In this document: positions 1 through 11,818 of the stretch, one piece after another
How the letters are laid out: each line of letters starts with the position of its first letter
Position numbering within the stretch: position 1 is the first letter of the stretch
Assembly: GCA_965153455.1 (NCBI GenBank)
Contig: OZ234494.1
Location: 5,704,001 to 5,768,000, forward strand
DNA length: 64,000 nt
Source: Sphagnum compactum
Lineage: Eukaryota > Bryophyta > Sphagnopsida > Sphagnales
Direction of reading: 5' to 3'
Notes under the pieces: model-generated
Told to the model about the DNA's origin: nothing
Seen by the model: only the letters and a program-made list of their open reading frames with translations
The model's database searches: none
Made by a program: the position numbers and the translations under genes

Positions 1-1449
1 CTGTACAAAGAAGAATCAGAAGAGGTTTGAACCAATAAGGAAGCATGAGTCCTCTTCTATACAAACAAAAGAACTTTGGCCTTCCACTCACTAAATACAT
101 GGCCAACATCAAGACCGAGAACAGAAGGAGAAAACTCAGCATTCTACTATGATTGACATTGTAAATAACATAAATTACCCCCTTATCTGAAAACGGACAG
201 AGGCTAGTTGAAGAATTAAGGTGTTATTGCCTAAGCCTTCTATCATAGTTGAGAGACTTAATGTTGAAGACAGACAAATGAGTATTGGCAATTACCTTTT
301 TAACTGGGCCCCATTTTATGTTTCCATTTCCAAATTTATGGAGCTTATGTGCTGTAACATGTAAACCCACAAGACAATACTAGATGTTCTACAAGTGGCT
401 ATCTCTAATGTGCAGTTTAAGAGCCAGTAAGCACATATCAGTTCTCCTGTAACAAACGGGGCATTTGGACCGTAAAACAAGCACGCAATCCCTAAAGAAA
501 AAAGTGATTTGCAAACTCATCAGGGAGACAATTCTAGGATCATTAATTATACTTCTTCACATTCTTCAGGCACAAAAGCCCACAGAGCATCACATCTCTT
601 TACAGTGTGGCTTGTGCAGTTGGAACACAATCTTGACAATAATACATCTACAGTCAAGACCAATGTCACTGCTTCTTGAGGAATCTTGGAGGGGGATAAA
701 ATGCAGCATTCAGTTTAGATATGATGTCAGAAGAGAAAGAAGAGAAGAAAGTTCTGTTTGTCTCTGTTTGTGTTATATCAAACTAGATGGTGAATGCAAA
801 ACAGGTGTGCACCAAGTCCACAGATGATAAGGAAGAGAGTGGTTGATCAGATCACTAGCAAAATAAGCCATCTGTCAAGAATAAACCAAAAAAAAGATCT
901 CTGAAAATCTTTAAGGAATCTGTAAGGAAACAATACACTACTGCAGCAAAAACATGACGTTTGGATGATTGGATTGTTGGAAAAAATAATCATTCACACA
1001 TGAGATTGCATCAAAAAACACAAAATCACACACACCAGACTGCAGGAAAACACAAAATTGCACACCAGAAAAAAAAATCACATACCAGGCTACCAAAATC
1101 AGACACCAAAATTGCAGCAAAAGACACAAAATCACATAGTACCAGATTGCAGAAAAAAACACACAGCAGACATAGAGGGAGGGAGCTCGGGGCACAGAGT
1201 CAGGCTGAGTCACAAAGCCTGTGGGGGGGAGTCTTTTTTAATGTTTGTTAACATTTTACCAGAATTTGTTTGTCTGTTTTGTTGTAGATCTTGCCTACAT
1301 GTTTTTATTCTGCTTTAGTTTCATTTGCTAGAATAAACTTCAACTCAATACGGACTAGCAAGGCTCATATAGGACCAGTCAGAAATTTCACAGATATTGT
1401 GCCTTCAATAATGTTGTTACTTTTAGTATCTTTGACATCAAAATGTACC
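1..1449. other. Gene-free stretch with a degenerate short repeat
   Basis: I see no supportable gene here. The short open frames are lysine- or cysteine-rich and low in complexity. From about 1012 to 1166 there is a degenerate tandem array with a unit of roughly 30-35 bases, containing variants of CACAAAATCACACACCAG followed by a GATTGCAG-like tail, in about four copies. Confidence 0.5.
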
Positions 1450-2450
1450 TCAGAAACAATATTTGATGGGGGGGGAGGGGTACATTACATTTGGTGTGGG
1501 GGTCCGTTTGCTAGGTGCCTTATTCTGTTCCTTCATAACTGAAGATGCAACTGGCAGCTCAGAACCTTCTGACTCCTCTGCTTCTGAGTTGTAGTCGCTG
1601 CTACATGAAGTGTCGCGTTCACTAGATGCTGCTGATGTCGACGACCCTTCCTCTTCCACCACATGACGATGTGGTTTTCCAGCATTCCTAGTGCTCCTCC
1701 TCTTGCTTTGGTGTCCAAGTGTTCTCCCATCCACCACCTTTTGGGTGGACTTCTTATTTGTCTTCTTCCTCCCTTGCATGGTTGCTGAGTCCATGAAGTG
1801 ACGACTGCCAAGTGACCGAGTGTTTCCAAAATACAGCAAAGGAGTAATTAGTTTGGACTAAGACTGTCTCAATAAGCACATGACCACTAACTAGCATACA
1901 AACCTAATTTTAAGCTATGCATGTAGTAAATGATCACCAGGAACCCTATTTCATGGTAGCACCGAACACATCGATTTCAAACCCTAAACCCTAACCCCAT
2001 GAAAAATTTAGAATAGATTGGAATTTGGAGAGTAGCTACAATCTAACACTAGAACAAAGATTATTGAAGCGTGTTCAAACTATTTGCGTATACACAAAAC
2101 TCACGCACGTAGTCGGACTTCCAAACTCTTTCATACAGTGCAGGCAATGGAGATTGCACGATCCATTACTGAATTCTGTATGGTCCTCTCCATTTATGCA
2201 TGTGAAGACAAGTCTAAGAAGAATTCACAATTCTTGTGCGCTTCCTTCAACTTCTGCAAGTCATTGTTTGAGTTGAGCAACGCGCCTGTTACGTGTTAAA
2301 ATGTAGGGGTTTAGCGTTGTTTCTTCGGGATCAGCATCCACCGTTCCTGAATCGTGACCCAAGGTACCATCAACATCACTGATGACTGCATTTTCGTCAC
2401 GCTCCATCTGTACCTCACTCAAACAACTAGCCTTATGTTGGTCTTGCCTT
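1450..2450 (-). pseudogene. Decayed ORF, Ser/Glu-rich basic nuclear-type protein
   Basis: Two open stretches on the minus strand may belong to one old gene. The upstream one (about 2450-2285) reads an acidic segment followed by NPYILTRNRRVAQL. After a frame change it continues as a charged, helix-like segment with LQKLKEAHKN (about 2276-2090), broken by a stop. The downstream one (1839-1480) has lysine/arginine clusters (KKTNKKSTQK, KRRSTRNAGK) followed by a serine and glutamate run (SSDYNSEAEESEGSE), a composition typical of nuclear proteins. Two AAACCCTAA telo-box copies at 1979-1994 lie between the two stretches. I do not recognise the family. Stops and frame changes suggest a pseudogene, but real introns could also explain the gaps. 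Whether the two pieces belong together is an inference. Confidence 0.3.
1979..1994. promoter_or_regulatory. Telo-box pair (AAACCCTAAACCCTAA)
   Basis: The sequence shows two plant telomere units in direct succession. In plants the AAACCCTAA telo-box is a known promoter element of growth-related genes and also occurs as interstitial telomere DNA. It lies upstream of the 1839-1480 minus-strand ORF, so either reading is possible. Confidence 0.4.
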
Positions 2451-3088
2451 AGAAATGCTAATTGTTATGGTATGCCACAAGCCTCCCCAATGCTTCTACT
2501 CTTCCAAGTCTAGAAAAGTTGGTTTTCTTAGAAAGCCTGACAACCTTTGCAGTTTGAACTTGAACATGTTGAGCCCACACACAAGCATTTAGTAGCTGCA
2601 AATTCCCCAGTGTAGTACAAACCCTCATTTATTATGGGGTACCTTTTAGAAAGTTGCAACCAGTTTTATTTCTTTACAAGGGTGTGAATAGGAGCCTAAC
2701 AAGGAGCATGTTTTGCACATTAGGATGATACTTCTGATTTTTCAGTCTGTAAAGTTCATGCAGTTTGTAGCAGTTTGTAGTTCATCAGTATATGAAATGT
2801 GTGAGTTTAGAGCTAGTTCAAAAATCAATACTTGGCAAATAAATTGGAGAAACAGACCGGTTCCGGCAAATGACAAGGATGATTTCAAAGAGCAGTAGTA
2901 GCCACCCACCCATGGTGAAAGTTTCTTTCATCTTCCCTTTTAAATTTTGTTTCCCTGCATTATACTCTTGCACCTGCACATCTTCAAATGCAATCCTTTG
3001 AAAGTTTCTGCAAGAAAGTGCATATGCGCATAACACTTCATCATGATATGTGCATGTGATGTTCCGGTTTGCTCAGCTCTACATACTA

Positions 3089-3223
3089 TTTTCAATACAT
3101 GAGCTCCTGATGGTCACATTTTCTTGTTTGCAGTTTTCAGTACATGAGCTCCTGATGGTCACATTTTCTTGTTTGTAGTTTTCAATATCTGAGCTCCTGA
3201 TGGTCACATCCTTCTTTGCTACA
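3089..3223 (+). repeat. Three-copy 45-bp tandem repeat
   Basis: Three direct copies begin at 3089, 3134 and 3179. Each starts TTTTCAATACATGAGCTCC followed by TGATGGTCACA, and the first two end in TTTTCTTGTTTGCAG or TTTTCTTGTTTGTAG. The third copy diverges in its last 15 bases. Copies 1 and 2 differ at only a couple of positions, so the expansion is fairly recent. No coding role is apparent. Confidence 0.85.
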
Positions 3224-3639
3224 TTATGGCATCTTGTTGCACAAATAATTGCATTAGCAATTCAGCCTTTGTGTCAACTCAAATTTTGATTGTATGGTCC
3301 TCAATGAAGAGCAATATTGATTGTACAAAAAGGAGCTTCTGTGTACAGGTTGACAGACACTATGTGAATGACATTTTCACAGCAAGCTTGAATTACTCAT
3401 CAGAGAGAAAGCAAGAGAGAAGTCTTGTGAGTTGGTCTATGGCAAAGCAGAAGATGTCCTTTGACTTTGTTCTGAAATTTGTTTGGAAGTTCTGCTTCAC
3501 AATATGTTCCACTGAAGTCTCTTGGTACAGCAAACTTTCCCAAATCCTTATTCCCATCTCTTTCTCTGCCTTTCTCCACCATGGTAGCTTTCGTAAACTT
3601 GGAGATTGTTTGGTTATATGAGAGAGGCTACTACTTCTA

Positions 3640-3958
3640 ACTGCTTCACGGGCTAATGATCTATGTGCTTCTGCATACTCCAATGATAAGGTTAAGCAAT
3701 TGTGGACCAATGTTGGGCATAAGTACAAACTGTTGCAATTCCTTGAATTCATGAATCATGAGGGCAGGTGATTACTTGCTGGCCAATAAATGATTTAAGC
3801 CCCTTGTTGGCATAAGGGTCCTCAAAGAGACCTGTTTCAAATTTGACCAGAAGAATTCTGGCAACAACATCATCACTCCGTGACACTGGGATGTTCCCGC
3901 TTTTGACCTCATATGTCAAGTTGCTGATGAACTGTTCATACATATAGGGCACCATTAC
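3640..3958 (-). pseudogene. Fragment of a GH3 beta-glucosidase/glucan exohydrolase gene
   Basis: Two exon-like pieces on the minus strand match the end of the catalytic domain of plant glycoside hydrolase family 3 enzymes, which release glucose from cell-wall beta-glucans. Exon-like piece 3958-3776 (61 codons) reads VMVPYMYEQFISNLTYEV, then ends GLFEDPYANKGLKSFIGQQ. It is bounded by a plausible acceptor (tttctggtggattgcag) and a donor (CAA|GTAATC). After about 100 bases a second acceptor (tatgcag) at about 3674 opens AHRSLAREAVR, the expected next motif. Beyond that the reading loses similarity: the LLKNG segment is absent. No upstream exons with the catalytic aspartate region were found within the window. 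I read this as a decayed fragment or duplicate of a GH3 gene, not a working enzyme. Confidence 0.7.
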
Positions 3959-3959
3959 C

Positions 3960-5180
3960 TGCAATCCACCAGAAATATCTATTAAATACTGCAGAACAAG
4001 CACTTAGGTGCAACATCAACTTCAAATAGTGGATGGAACACAGTAGGAGTCTTAGGTTTGCTGCAGGCTTCATGGGACCAGCAAAACAGAAAACATAGCC
4101 ACACACTAGTCTGGCAGCTGGGTCAGACCTCAGGCCCTTCTCAAGCCTTGCCAAACATTTCTACAACAATTCTATAAAGCAAGGGACATTACCTCAAAGC
4201 AGCAACCAACAATTGTCAAGGAAAATAAACTTTGCAGAAACACAAACCTCTACTTTTCCCAGCTATCACCCAATATCAAGGTATAATAAACTTTCAACTT
4301 TCAGCTGAAAGCATGCCTATTTCTCTTTGTTAAAACAGATATTGCTTGTGCCTTGTTGAAGGAAGGTTTAGAACAAGTAGGGTAGCGTGTGCAGCCAAAA
4401 AAAGTAGCCTGAGCCAAACCTGCTCAGCTTCATGAATACCCTTCCTTCTTTACAACTGCATTTCAGGACCAGGGAGGCAAAAAAAAGGTTGATTAGATTG
4501 TTCAGCATGGATTCACAGTATTTGAAGGGGCTCTCAAAGTATTGTAATGCATTTAACTAAGTCAAAAGCTCTCCAATTTTCATAAACAGTAGTCAATTAG
4601 AATGGCTGATTGTTGCCTCAAACCAAGAGTGCTACCAATTCAGTACTAAATTTCGTGCTTAATTCTAAAGATGGCAAATGAAGAAAATCCACTGAAATTT
4701 AGCTGTCGACATTTCAAATTTTCAAATTTGATAACATGACAGCAACCAATAGCGGCATGAACGAAGAACACCAAGCCTAAGAAATGAGAAAAACAAGACC
4801 AAAACCAAAACTGAGGAGCAGTTTGAACAACAATGGCTATTCATATGCATGTTCAAGTACCTTCAATAGCAACATGTATGGAATTGAACACCTACCAGAA
4901 CATCCCCATTGCCTTCATCAGCTCCTAGTAATAGGTGGAGGTTAAGGTCAAACGTTAGCCAGTGTACTAACATTCTATCAGAAGAAACGTTTGGCAGTAA
5001 TGGACTAACTCAGCCATCGTGCTGCATGGCTGAACAAAACCTAAAAGAGAAGGGGAAAACCAAAAACCCAAGAAGAAAGCAAAGCTCAACAAAACCTGAA
5101 ACAGAAGAAGACCAAACAATCTAAGGAGAAGAGCTACATAACTTAAAATCCACACAGCTTGAGAGTCCAAATTTGCAGTT
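3960..5180. other. No gene seen
   Basis: No ORF here has recognisable family features. The longer frames are shadows of AT-rich or purine-rich DNA. GH3 exons expected upstream of 3958 were looked for on the minus strand and not found. Confidence 0.45.
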
Positions 5181-5277
5181 ACTTAAAAGATGAGAAAAAT
5201 CTCTACAACTTCTCTTGCATGCAACTCCAAAAGGGAAATCGTGTAGTGGGAAATTTGAATAGTGTGCAAGGATATAC

Positions 5278-5440
5278 CTCTCAACACTTCGTATCTCTTT
5301 AGGTCTTCACGAGGCCATAATACTTGCTCAATATATTCAAAGCACCTCCGTGAATTCACTACAGAACCTGCAAGTTGTTGAAGCCCACCATTTCTTCTCA
5401 GATATCCATCTATCTGTGCATGGTCCAAATGAAGAGACAG
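5278..5440 (-). CDS. Exon-like ORF of unknown protein
   Basis: A minus-strand stretch of about 54 codons reads LSLHLDHAQIDGYLRRNGG and continues with VVNSRRCFEYIEQVLWPRED. It is followed by a good donor (TTGAGAG|GTATATCC) at 5278/5277. An acceptor-like AG precedes it near 5440. The mixed, non-repetitive composition and the splice signals suggest a real exon or the remains of one. I do not recognise the family, and no neighbouring exon could be linked with confidence. It may belong with the minus-strand acidic ORF at 6.8-8.1 kb, which is transcribed in the same direction. Confidence 0.35.
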
Positions 5441-5587
5441 CTTCCCAACAGGACAACCCCAACACCCTATGCACAAGGGAAAATTGTGAACATGTCCCCC
5501 CATGTCCCCCCAAAAGAAAATAAAACCACCAATTGCCAATTGCACATATTGTTACCTCCTGCAGGAAGTTCATCATCAAACCAACAT

Positions 5588-5679
5588 GCTCCTGGCAGGA
5601 GCAATGAAGTGTCTTGACTCTTTGGAACACAAACCAAGTGAGCAGCGAGTCAAGACACTTCATTGCTCCTGGCAGGAGC
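5588..5679. repeat. Perfect 33-bp inverted repeat (hairpin)
   Basis: The arm at 5588-5620 (GCTCCTGGCAGGAGC followed by AATGAAGTGTCTTGACTC) is exactly reverse-complementary to 5647-5679, with a 26-base spacer. Transcribed from either strand it would fold into a stem of 33 perfect pairs. The arms themselves contain an imperfect palindrome, GCTCCTGGCAGGAGC. No terminator or known element type is recognised. Confidence 0.9.
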
Positions 5680-6024
5680 GTGTGCGAGGGTTGTTGTAAC
5701 TGTGCTTCCAGTGTGTTCAGATAAAGCTACAAGAGTTGGTTCACCTGGTCCTCACTGAATGCAGTCTTGAAACTCTCAACCAAGTACCTAAGCAGCACAA
5801 TAATGTGCGATCTCACTACAAGATCCCCCCCCCACCACCACATGCACACAAAAGGGTTTAAGAAAAAACCACCCACTTTCTTCCAGGTATTGAAATTGGG
5901 CTCAGCTCATCATAACAATGGCAAATTATAAAGGAATCATCAGGGTGTTGTCTTATGTTCTCCACCTTCTTCTTCCAAAATGGAGCACAATCACTTTACA
6001 CAAAGTGGAAGACATAAAAGAGGA

Positions 6025-6076
6025 GGAAAATGAGGAGAAGGAGGAGGAGGAAGAAGAAGAAGAAGAAGAAGAAGAT
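6025..6076 (+). repeat. GAG/GAA triplet microsatellite
   Basis: A run of GGAGGAGGAAGAAGAAGAA-type triplets occupies about 50 bases. It gives a poly-glutamate stretch in the open frame 5918-6199, but that frame shows no other protein-like features. Confidence 0.85.
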
Positions 6077-6774
6077 ACTGATGAAGTTACTGCAATGAAG
6101 AGGCTGAAAAAGCAGCAGACGTTACCTTTGATGATGATGAGAAAAACTCACCACAAGGAATACAAGAGTAGATCTGATTTTAATGAATTCATTGATTGAT
6201 TCACCATAGCAAGAGGACTGATGGGAACCTACATCATGAACATCATGTGTACATAGATCTTGAAAACAAGAAAAAAGGGTGAGAACTGTTTTCAAGCACA
6301 TGTTCCATGTGATTTTGCTTGCCGAAATTCAACAATCAGCACATTGGTAAGTCCCCAATCCACCGCGAAGTTGGGAGGCTGCTTCGAGTGCGAAATGCTC
6401 CATTCCAGCAGCACAGTAAGGGGCTTCAATGCTGTTGCTTGGACACCTTTGACATCATCTCTCCGGAAAATTCTTAGACAATGTTCCTGGCGAGCAAGAA
6501 GGCATATTAGACAGAGACAGACAGCCACCCACCCACCCATCAGCCACACTGTTAATAAACAAAAGCACCAAGAATTCTTCGTCTTCAGAACCCTACACCC
6601 TAAAACACAAAAACAAAAAAGAGCAAAAGAAGAAGAAGAAACGCACTTCATTCACTCACTCACCCCTCGGCACCATTTGAGCAGAGTTACTGATGCTACT
6701 CAGCCTCATTCATAGACAAGGTCATTCATGAACCCTAAACTGTATCTGATTTCACCCTAGCGTGTTCTTTACAT

Positions 6775-8128
6775 CTAGTTTGGAAATATCAGTTCCCCAC
6801 TTGTTGTCTCCTCTTCATTGTCTCCAGTTGCAGCAGGTGAGGTACCCAATAGAGTGTGGCTGGACTGTAAATCCACTGATTCACCTGAATCTTTCTTTGA
6901 AGCTGTCTTCATTGCCTGATATGCACAACTCTCTTGCATGCTTGGAGCATGTAATGTCTTCATACAAGAGTTCAAGTGGGTACCTTCGCCAGTAGGTAAG
7001 CTGGTTTTTTCTTCATCCAAATCATTGACCCCTTATGATCCTATTGTCTTAGCTAGTTCTTCCAGCTGTTCTATAGCATTACAGGTTCCATTTCGAGATA
7101 CTGGATAGTTCTCATAATCCAACTACTCTACCTCGTTATCTGAGGCAACAGAGAAAGGAAGAATTGGAACATTAAGATGCACATATTCACCCACACCATC
7201 AACTGTCACCAGCTCCTTTGCAGGGACCACAAAATTCTCCTGCATAGTTGGAGCATGACTTGGATTGAAATTCAGGGACACCTCAGTAGATGTGTCTCTA
7301 GAGCTCTCATCTTCTTGTTTCTCAGAAGTTTCCACTGGGTAATCCCCTGCATTGTCTAACATCTGTTTTGAAGCAACTGGGTGATTGGTGTCAGCTGCGG
7401 AGACCATAGTTTGTTCCTCACAAGGTCTCTGCTCCTTCTAGTTTACCTCAGTTTTAGATCTGTCATCCCCTGGCATCTCCAGATTCCTCTCAGGGAGGAG
7501 CCCCTCAGAGATGTCCAGTGTTCCCACTGACATAACTGTATCACAATTTTCAGCTTCAAGAGATGTACAAAGTTCATCAAGACAGTTCAGATGTAACCCT
7601 TGTCCTTCAATCTCTTCCAACTTTGGCTCTTCTGCAGGAAATGCAGGCTTATGCTGTAGAGTTGGAGCAGGTCTAGTTTCAAAAAGAGGGGACATGTGGG
7701 CAGCAGCAGCAGCTGATTCACCAGCTATGTCCTCTTCCTGCTTACGGAGATTGACTTCTCCCATGACAGGTATTGCAACTCTCTCATCTTCTGCTATATC
7801 AAATTTTCCATCGGACACATTGTTGGATCTATCTAATTCCTCAGCTGCCTCGGATGTATCATCATAGATCAAATGACCTCTGAGAGATGCAGGACCTGCA
7901 AGACCAACGCATCAACTAGCACAACATGAGGAACCCCTCTTGAAAGCCATTTCACATGCAAAACCTGTCCTTGGAATGTAGGTGACAGCCACATGTTGAA
8001 AATGGAAATAAAGGTATGAGATGCACAGACCTGGTCCTGGGACCAATGTGGAGGTGTTGCCGTTGACGGTGGTGAATTTGTTGCAGAGGATGAATTCGGG
8101 AGATCTGGTGCAAGAGGCGTCGACCACC
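6775..8128 (-). pseudogene. Acidic ORF with internal repeats, gene remnant
   Basis: On the minus strand an exon-like piece at 8128-8035 starts after an excellent acceptor (tgtgtgtctttccag). It reads VVDASCTRSPEFILCNKFTT and ends LVPGPG before a GT donor. An acceptor (ggtcttgcag) near 7897 restores the frame, giving GPASLRGHLIYDDTSEAAEE. From there to 6775 a single frame stays open except for in-frame stops at 7440-7438, at about 7125 and near 7030. The protein is glutamate-rich. It carries three diverged copies of a unit beginning PAPTLQ, HAPTMQ and HAPSMQ; the first two run to a shared LHLN/VHLN end. I do not recognise the family. The stops could be a mark of decay or could lie inside unrecognised introns. 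Its upstream part is missing: a gypsy element abuts the first acceptor within about 50 bases. Confidence 0.4.
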
Positions 8129-11100
8129 TGGAAAGACACACACGCCAATAGAGGTTCTGACTGGATGCCAGGACAGGATCAGACAATTGTGACCAAGGAA
8201 GACGATGCATACACCTCGGATTCTGATGCTGGTACTGATAGCAGTGAATATTATGATTCGGAGTCTAATCAGTTGAAGCAAAGTGATTGCGAGGATGAGT
8301 TTGGAGATGCTGAGTTGGAGGAATTGGTGAGCTCAGAAGGGCCACAAGAAATTCTGCGACTGGAGCTACAAGAGCAGGTTGATGGGTTCATGGCGGAAGA
8401 GGTCACAGATGCGGATGATTACGCAGACTGGATCATATGGGTGTCTGATGCAGAGCAGGGCAGACAGGCCATGTATGAATCCACGCATAATATACCTATT
8501 CCATTGCTGCTGCAGCAACCCAGCACCGACCACAATTCTCCAATTCCAGTGCTGTTGCAGACTGTCCGGGTGAAAGATGGTAACCCTGATTACAAACCCG
8601 CTGAGCAATTGGCATCGTTCAGCCATCAGGAAATGGACAATAGGTGGAGGGAGATCTGCCAGCGAATCAGGATAGACACCGGATTGGATGATGAAGAACA
8701 ACAACAAATCTGGGGAATTCTGGAGCGGTACCAAGATGTCTTTGCTTGGAACAAGGGAGAACTAGGCTGTTGCACCATTGGGGAGCATTGTATAGATACG
8801 CAAGGATTCCCACCTTGCAAAACATCTCCTGGTCGATTATCTTACTGGGAGGAGGCTAAAGTAAAAAGGCAAATAAATGTCCTAGTAAATTTGGGTAAGA
8901 TGAGGCCCAGCAACTCTGAGTATGCCTGTCGGGTGACTCTGCCAGTGAAGAAAGATGGGAGCAAGCGTTTCTGTGGAGACTATCGGCCACTGAACGCACA
9001 AACGCGTCGAGATTCATTTCTGATGCCACTCGTGGAGGATGTGATTGATCAGCTGGGAAACTGATCATGGTTCACTGCCTTAGACTTGCAGTCTGGTTTT
9101 TGGCAAATTCGGATGGCTCCAGAGGACATGAAGAAGACCGCTCTGATTACTAAGATTGGATTGTATGACTGGACAGTTATGCCATTCGGACTAAAGAACG
9201 CAATGAGTACGTTCACCCGAACTATGTCAGAGGTCTTTAAGGATTTGGGCAACAAGTTTCTGAAGGTATTCGTTGATGACCTCAATGTACACAGCAAGAG
9301 TTGGGGGCAGCATCTTCAACATCTAGATACAGTTCTCTGCAAACTCAGGGAAGTGAATCTTAAACTGAACCCAAACAAGTGTTGCTTTGCTGCTAAGACT
9401 ATTACATTTCTGGGCCATGTGGTAAGCAAGGAGGGCACTAGACCAGATCCTGGGAAAATCGAAGCAGTTCTGCATTTCCCAACACCGAAGACAGTCACAA
9501 GTGTCAAGTCGTTCTTAGGTCTGACAGGTTACTACCGAAAGTATATTCGAGGCTATTCAAGATTAGCAGGTCCTTTGTTTGAGTTAACAAGGAAGGACGT
9601 TGCATTTGTGTGGGATGTGGGCTGTCAACAGGCATACCAGGCGTTAAAGGCAGCGTTGGTGGGCGCGCCTGTGCTCACACGACCAGATTTCAAAAGAACA
9701 TTCTGGCTGGACGTAGACTGGTTGCCCAAGGGTGTTGGAGCTATATTGTCACAGAAAGAAGGGAGGTTTGAGAAGGTGGTAGCGTACGCCAGCAAGAGCC
9801 TGACAGAGGCACAGAGGAAGTTCCATCCCATGGAAGGGGAATGCTACGCGCTGATCTGGGGCGTCATGCATTTCAGGCAGTACTTGCACAGAAATCATTT
9901 TATTCTACGCACAGACCACAAGCCGCTGGAATGGTTGGCTACGGTGTCAAATGCGCATGGCAGGAGAGGAAGGTGGGTAGATATGTTACAGGATTTTAGC
10001 TTCAAGATAATACACCGACCAGGACTCAAGCATACAAATGTCGATGCTTTGAGTAGGAATCCAGTTGGACCAGCTGCTGATGACGATGACTTCAGCGAAG
10101 AGATACAAGACATTGCAGGCACTCAAACTGATGCACATACAGGCGAAGAGGAGTTTCTCTGTGTTCGGACAGGCAAGGAAACAGAATGGCTCGGTGTCAG
10201 GAGAAGGGATAGGGAGTTAATACAACACCGTACCTGTTGTTTCGGGATTAACCACTGTAGGTATGACGGCAGCCATCAGCTGTATGTAGTTGACGTTGTA
10301 TCAAGAGAAGAGCAGCCCAAGGAGGTTGTTTCAGGTGAAGCAGAAGCTGCAAATGGGGGTGAGCTTGTGCAGGACGATGGTGAGAGAATGGTGGTGAAGA
10401 GAAGGAGACCCCAGTACTTTGACAAGCGGCAGCAACTAGACCTGGTATTGGAGGCTCAGGAACTAGCTGAGTTTAGGGACCATGAGTTGAGTCCTACCGA
10501 ATCTGATGATGAGGAAGATCAGGAAGTGGATGCGAGGTGCATTGACATCTGGAAAGATGCAGTTTGTTTGGGATTATTGAAAGAAGGTGTACTGCCCGAT
10601 ACAGTAGACCTTGAGGGGAGCAAGAGGGCCAGAAAGAGGGTGAGCAATTACTGCTGGAAAGAGCAGAGGCTTTACTTCAAGGGGTTACTTGTGCCCAAGC
10701 TAGAGGAAAGGATATCCCTGGTGAGTCAAATGCATGAAAATCTGGGGCATTTCGGGGAACAAAGAACGTTGGCTGAGATCCGTCGAAGGTACTTCTGGCA
10801 TCATCGAACTGAAGATGTTAAGATGGTGGTCAGAAGGTGCCAACAATGCCAACTGGTGAGGAGCGAAGGTAGTATCCGCTCTAGGGATGAGCAATTGAAA
10901 AGCATTCCTATCTGTGACTTATTCCATAGAGTTGCATTGGACACTGCAGGACCATTGCCTGAAACTAAGTCAGGAAACAAATACATTTTGGTGGCCATTG
11001 ACCACTATTCCAAGTGGTGCGAGGCAAAGGCGGTTGCTGATCATAGTGCTAAGATTGCATCCAGATTCTTGGAAGACGACATCATCTGCAGGTATGGAGT

Positions 11101-11818
11101 ACCCAAATTCGTACTCACTGACAATGGTGGAGAATGGGCTGCAGAATTCGAGATGATGTGCAAGAACTACGGAATCCAGCATCAGCGCACTGCACCTATG
11201 TGGCCTCAATGCAATGGGATGGCGGAGCGCATAATCAAGACCATCAAGCATGGCATCACTGTTCTTGCTGCAACACCAGGCAATGTGGATTATTGGGACG
11301 AGCATCTGGCTAAGGTTCTATTTGGGTACCGATGTGGGATCTAGGCTAGTACAAGGTTTTCACCCTTCATGATTCTGACTGGTCGCACACCACGTCTCAG
11401 GGCAGACAATTACCTGCACGCTCTGACTGCTGAGATTGATGCTGCTGCGGATGTGGAGGTTGCTGCAGCACAATTTCTGCAGAAAATGGAGCTTATTACA
11501 AGCATCCACGAAAGCGTTTTGCTCAATGTGGAGCAAGCACAGAAGCAGCAAAGAAAGACTTATGCCACTCGGAAAGGTAAGCATCTATTTGAGGGACTGG
11601 TTGCAGGGGCGACGATGGTGAAGATGAAGAAACCAGGAAAGAGAAGGGCTTTATCTGCAAGCTGGGAGGGTCCATATCAGTTCATTGGGCATGCCGATGG
11701 GAAAGGAGACCTTGATTTAGAGGACGGCAGTCGGGAGTGCATCATTCAAGATGCTGATGGACACCAGTGGGAAAGGTCTCGGCGGGATCTCCAGATCTAT
11801 CACGTTCCACCAGACTGA
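8021..11818 (+). pseudogene. pol: Gypsy pol polyprotein (RT-RNase H-integrase) with two stops
   Basis: One reading frame runs the full length and is interrupted only by TGA at 9062-9064 and TAG at 11342-11344. The first ATG at 8021 is arbitrary, because the element is truncated and a stop lies just upstream. An acidic linker is followed by the RT core: RFCGDYRPLN, then LDLQSGFWQIRM, then the active-site FVDD at about 9269-9280. RNase H follows (YASKSLTEAQRKFHPMEGE, RTDHKPLEWL). Integrase has an HHCC zinc finger (HENLGHFG ... CQQC) and DDE residues at DTAGP, TDNGGEW (about 11120) and GMAERIIKT (about 11217). The C-terminal integrase module (11620-11818) is a small basic beta-barrel-like segment; I see no chromodomain. 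With only two nonsense changes and no frameshift, the copy is relatively young, though it cannot transpose by itself. Confidence 0.93.

Noticed and set aside
961-1318. Overlapping lysine/histidine-rich ORFs
   Set aside because: They arise from a low-complexity CACAAAATCACA repeat and differ by frame without protein character.
3089-3223. Possible CRISPR-like direct repeats
   Set aside because: The copies are adjacent with no unique spacers, and the genome is a plant's.
3226-3621. 131-codon ORF opposite the GH3 fragment
   Set aside because: It is a shadow of the minus-strand GH3 reading and has no recognisable features.
5918-6199. 93-codon ORF with poly-glutamate
   Set aside because: The frame is carried by a GAA/GAG microsatellite and no other protein-like feature is present.
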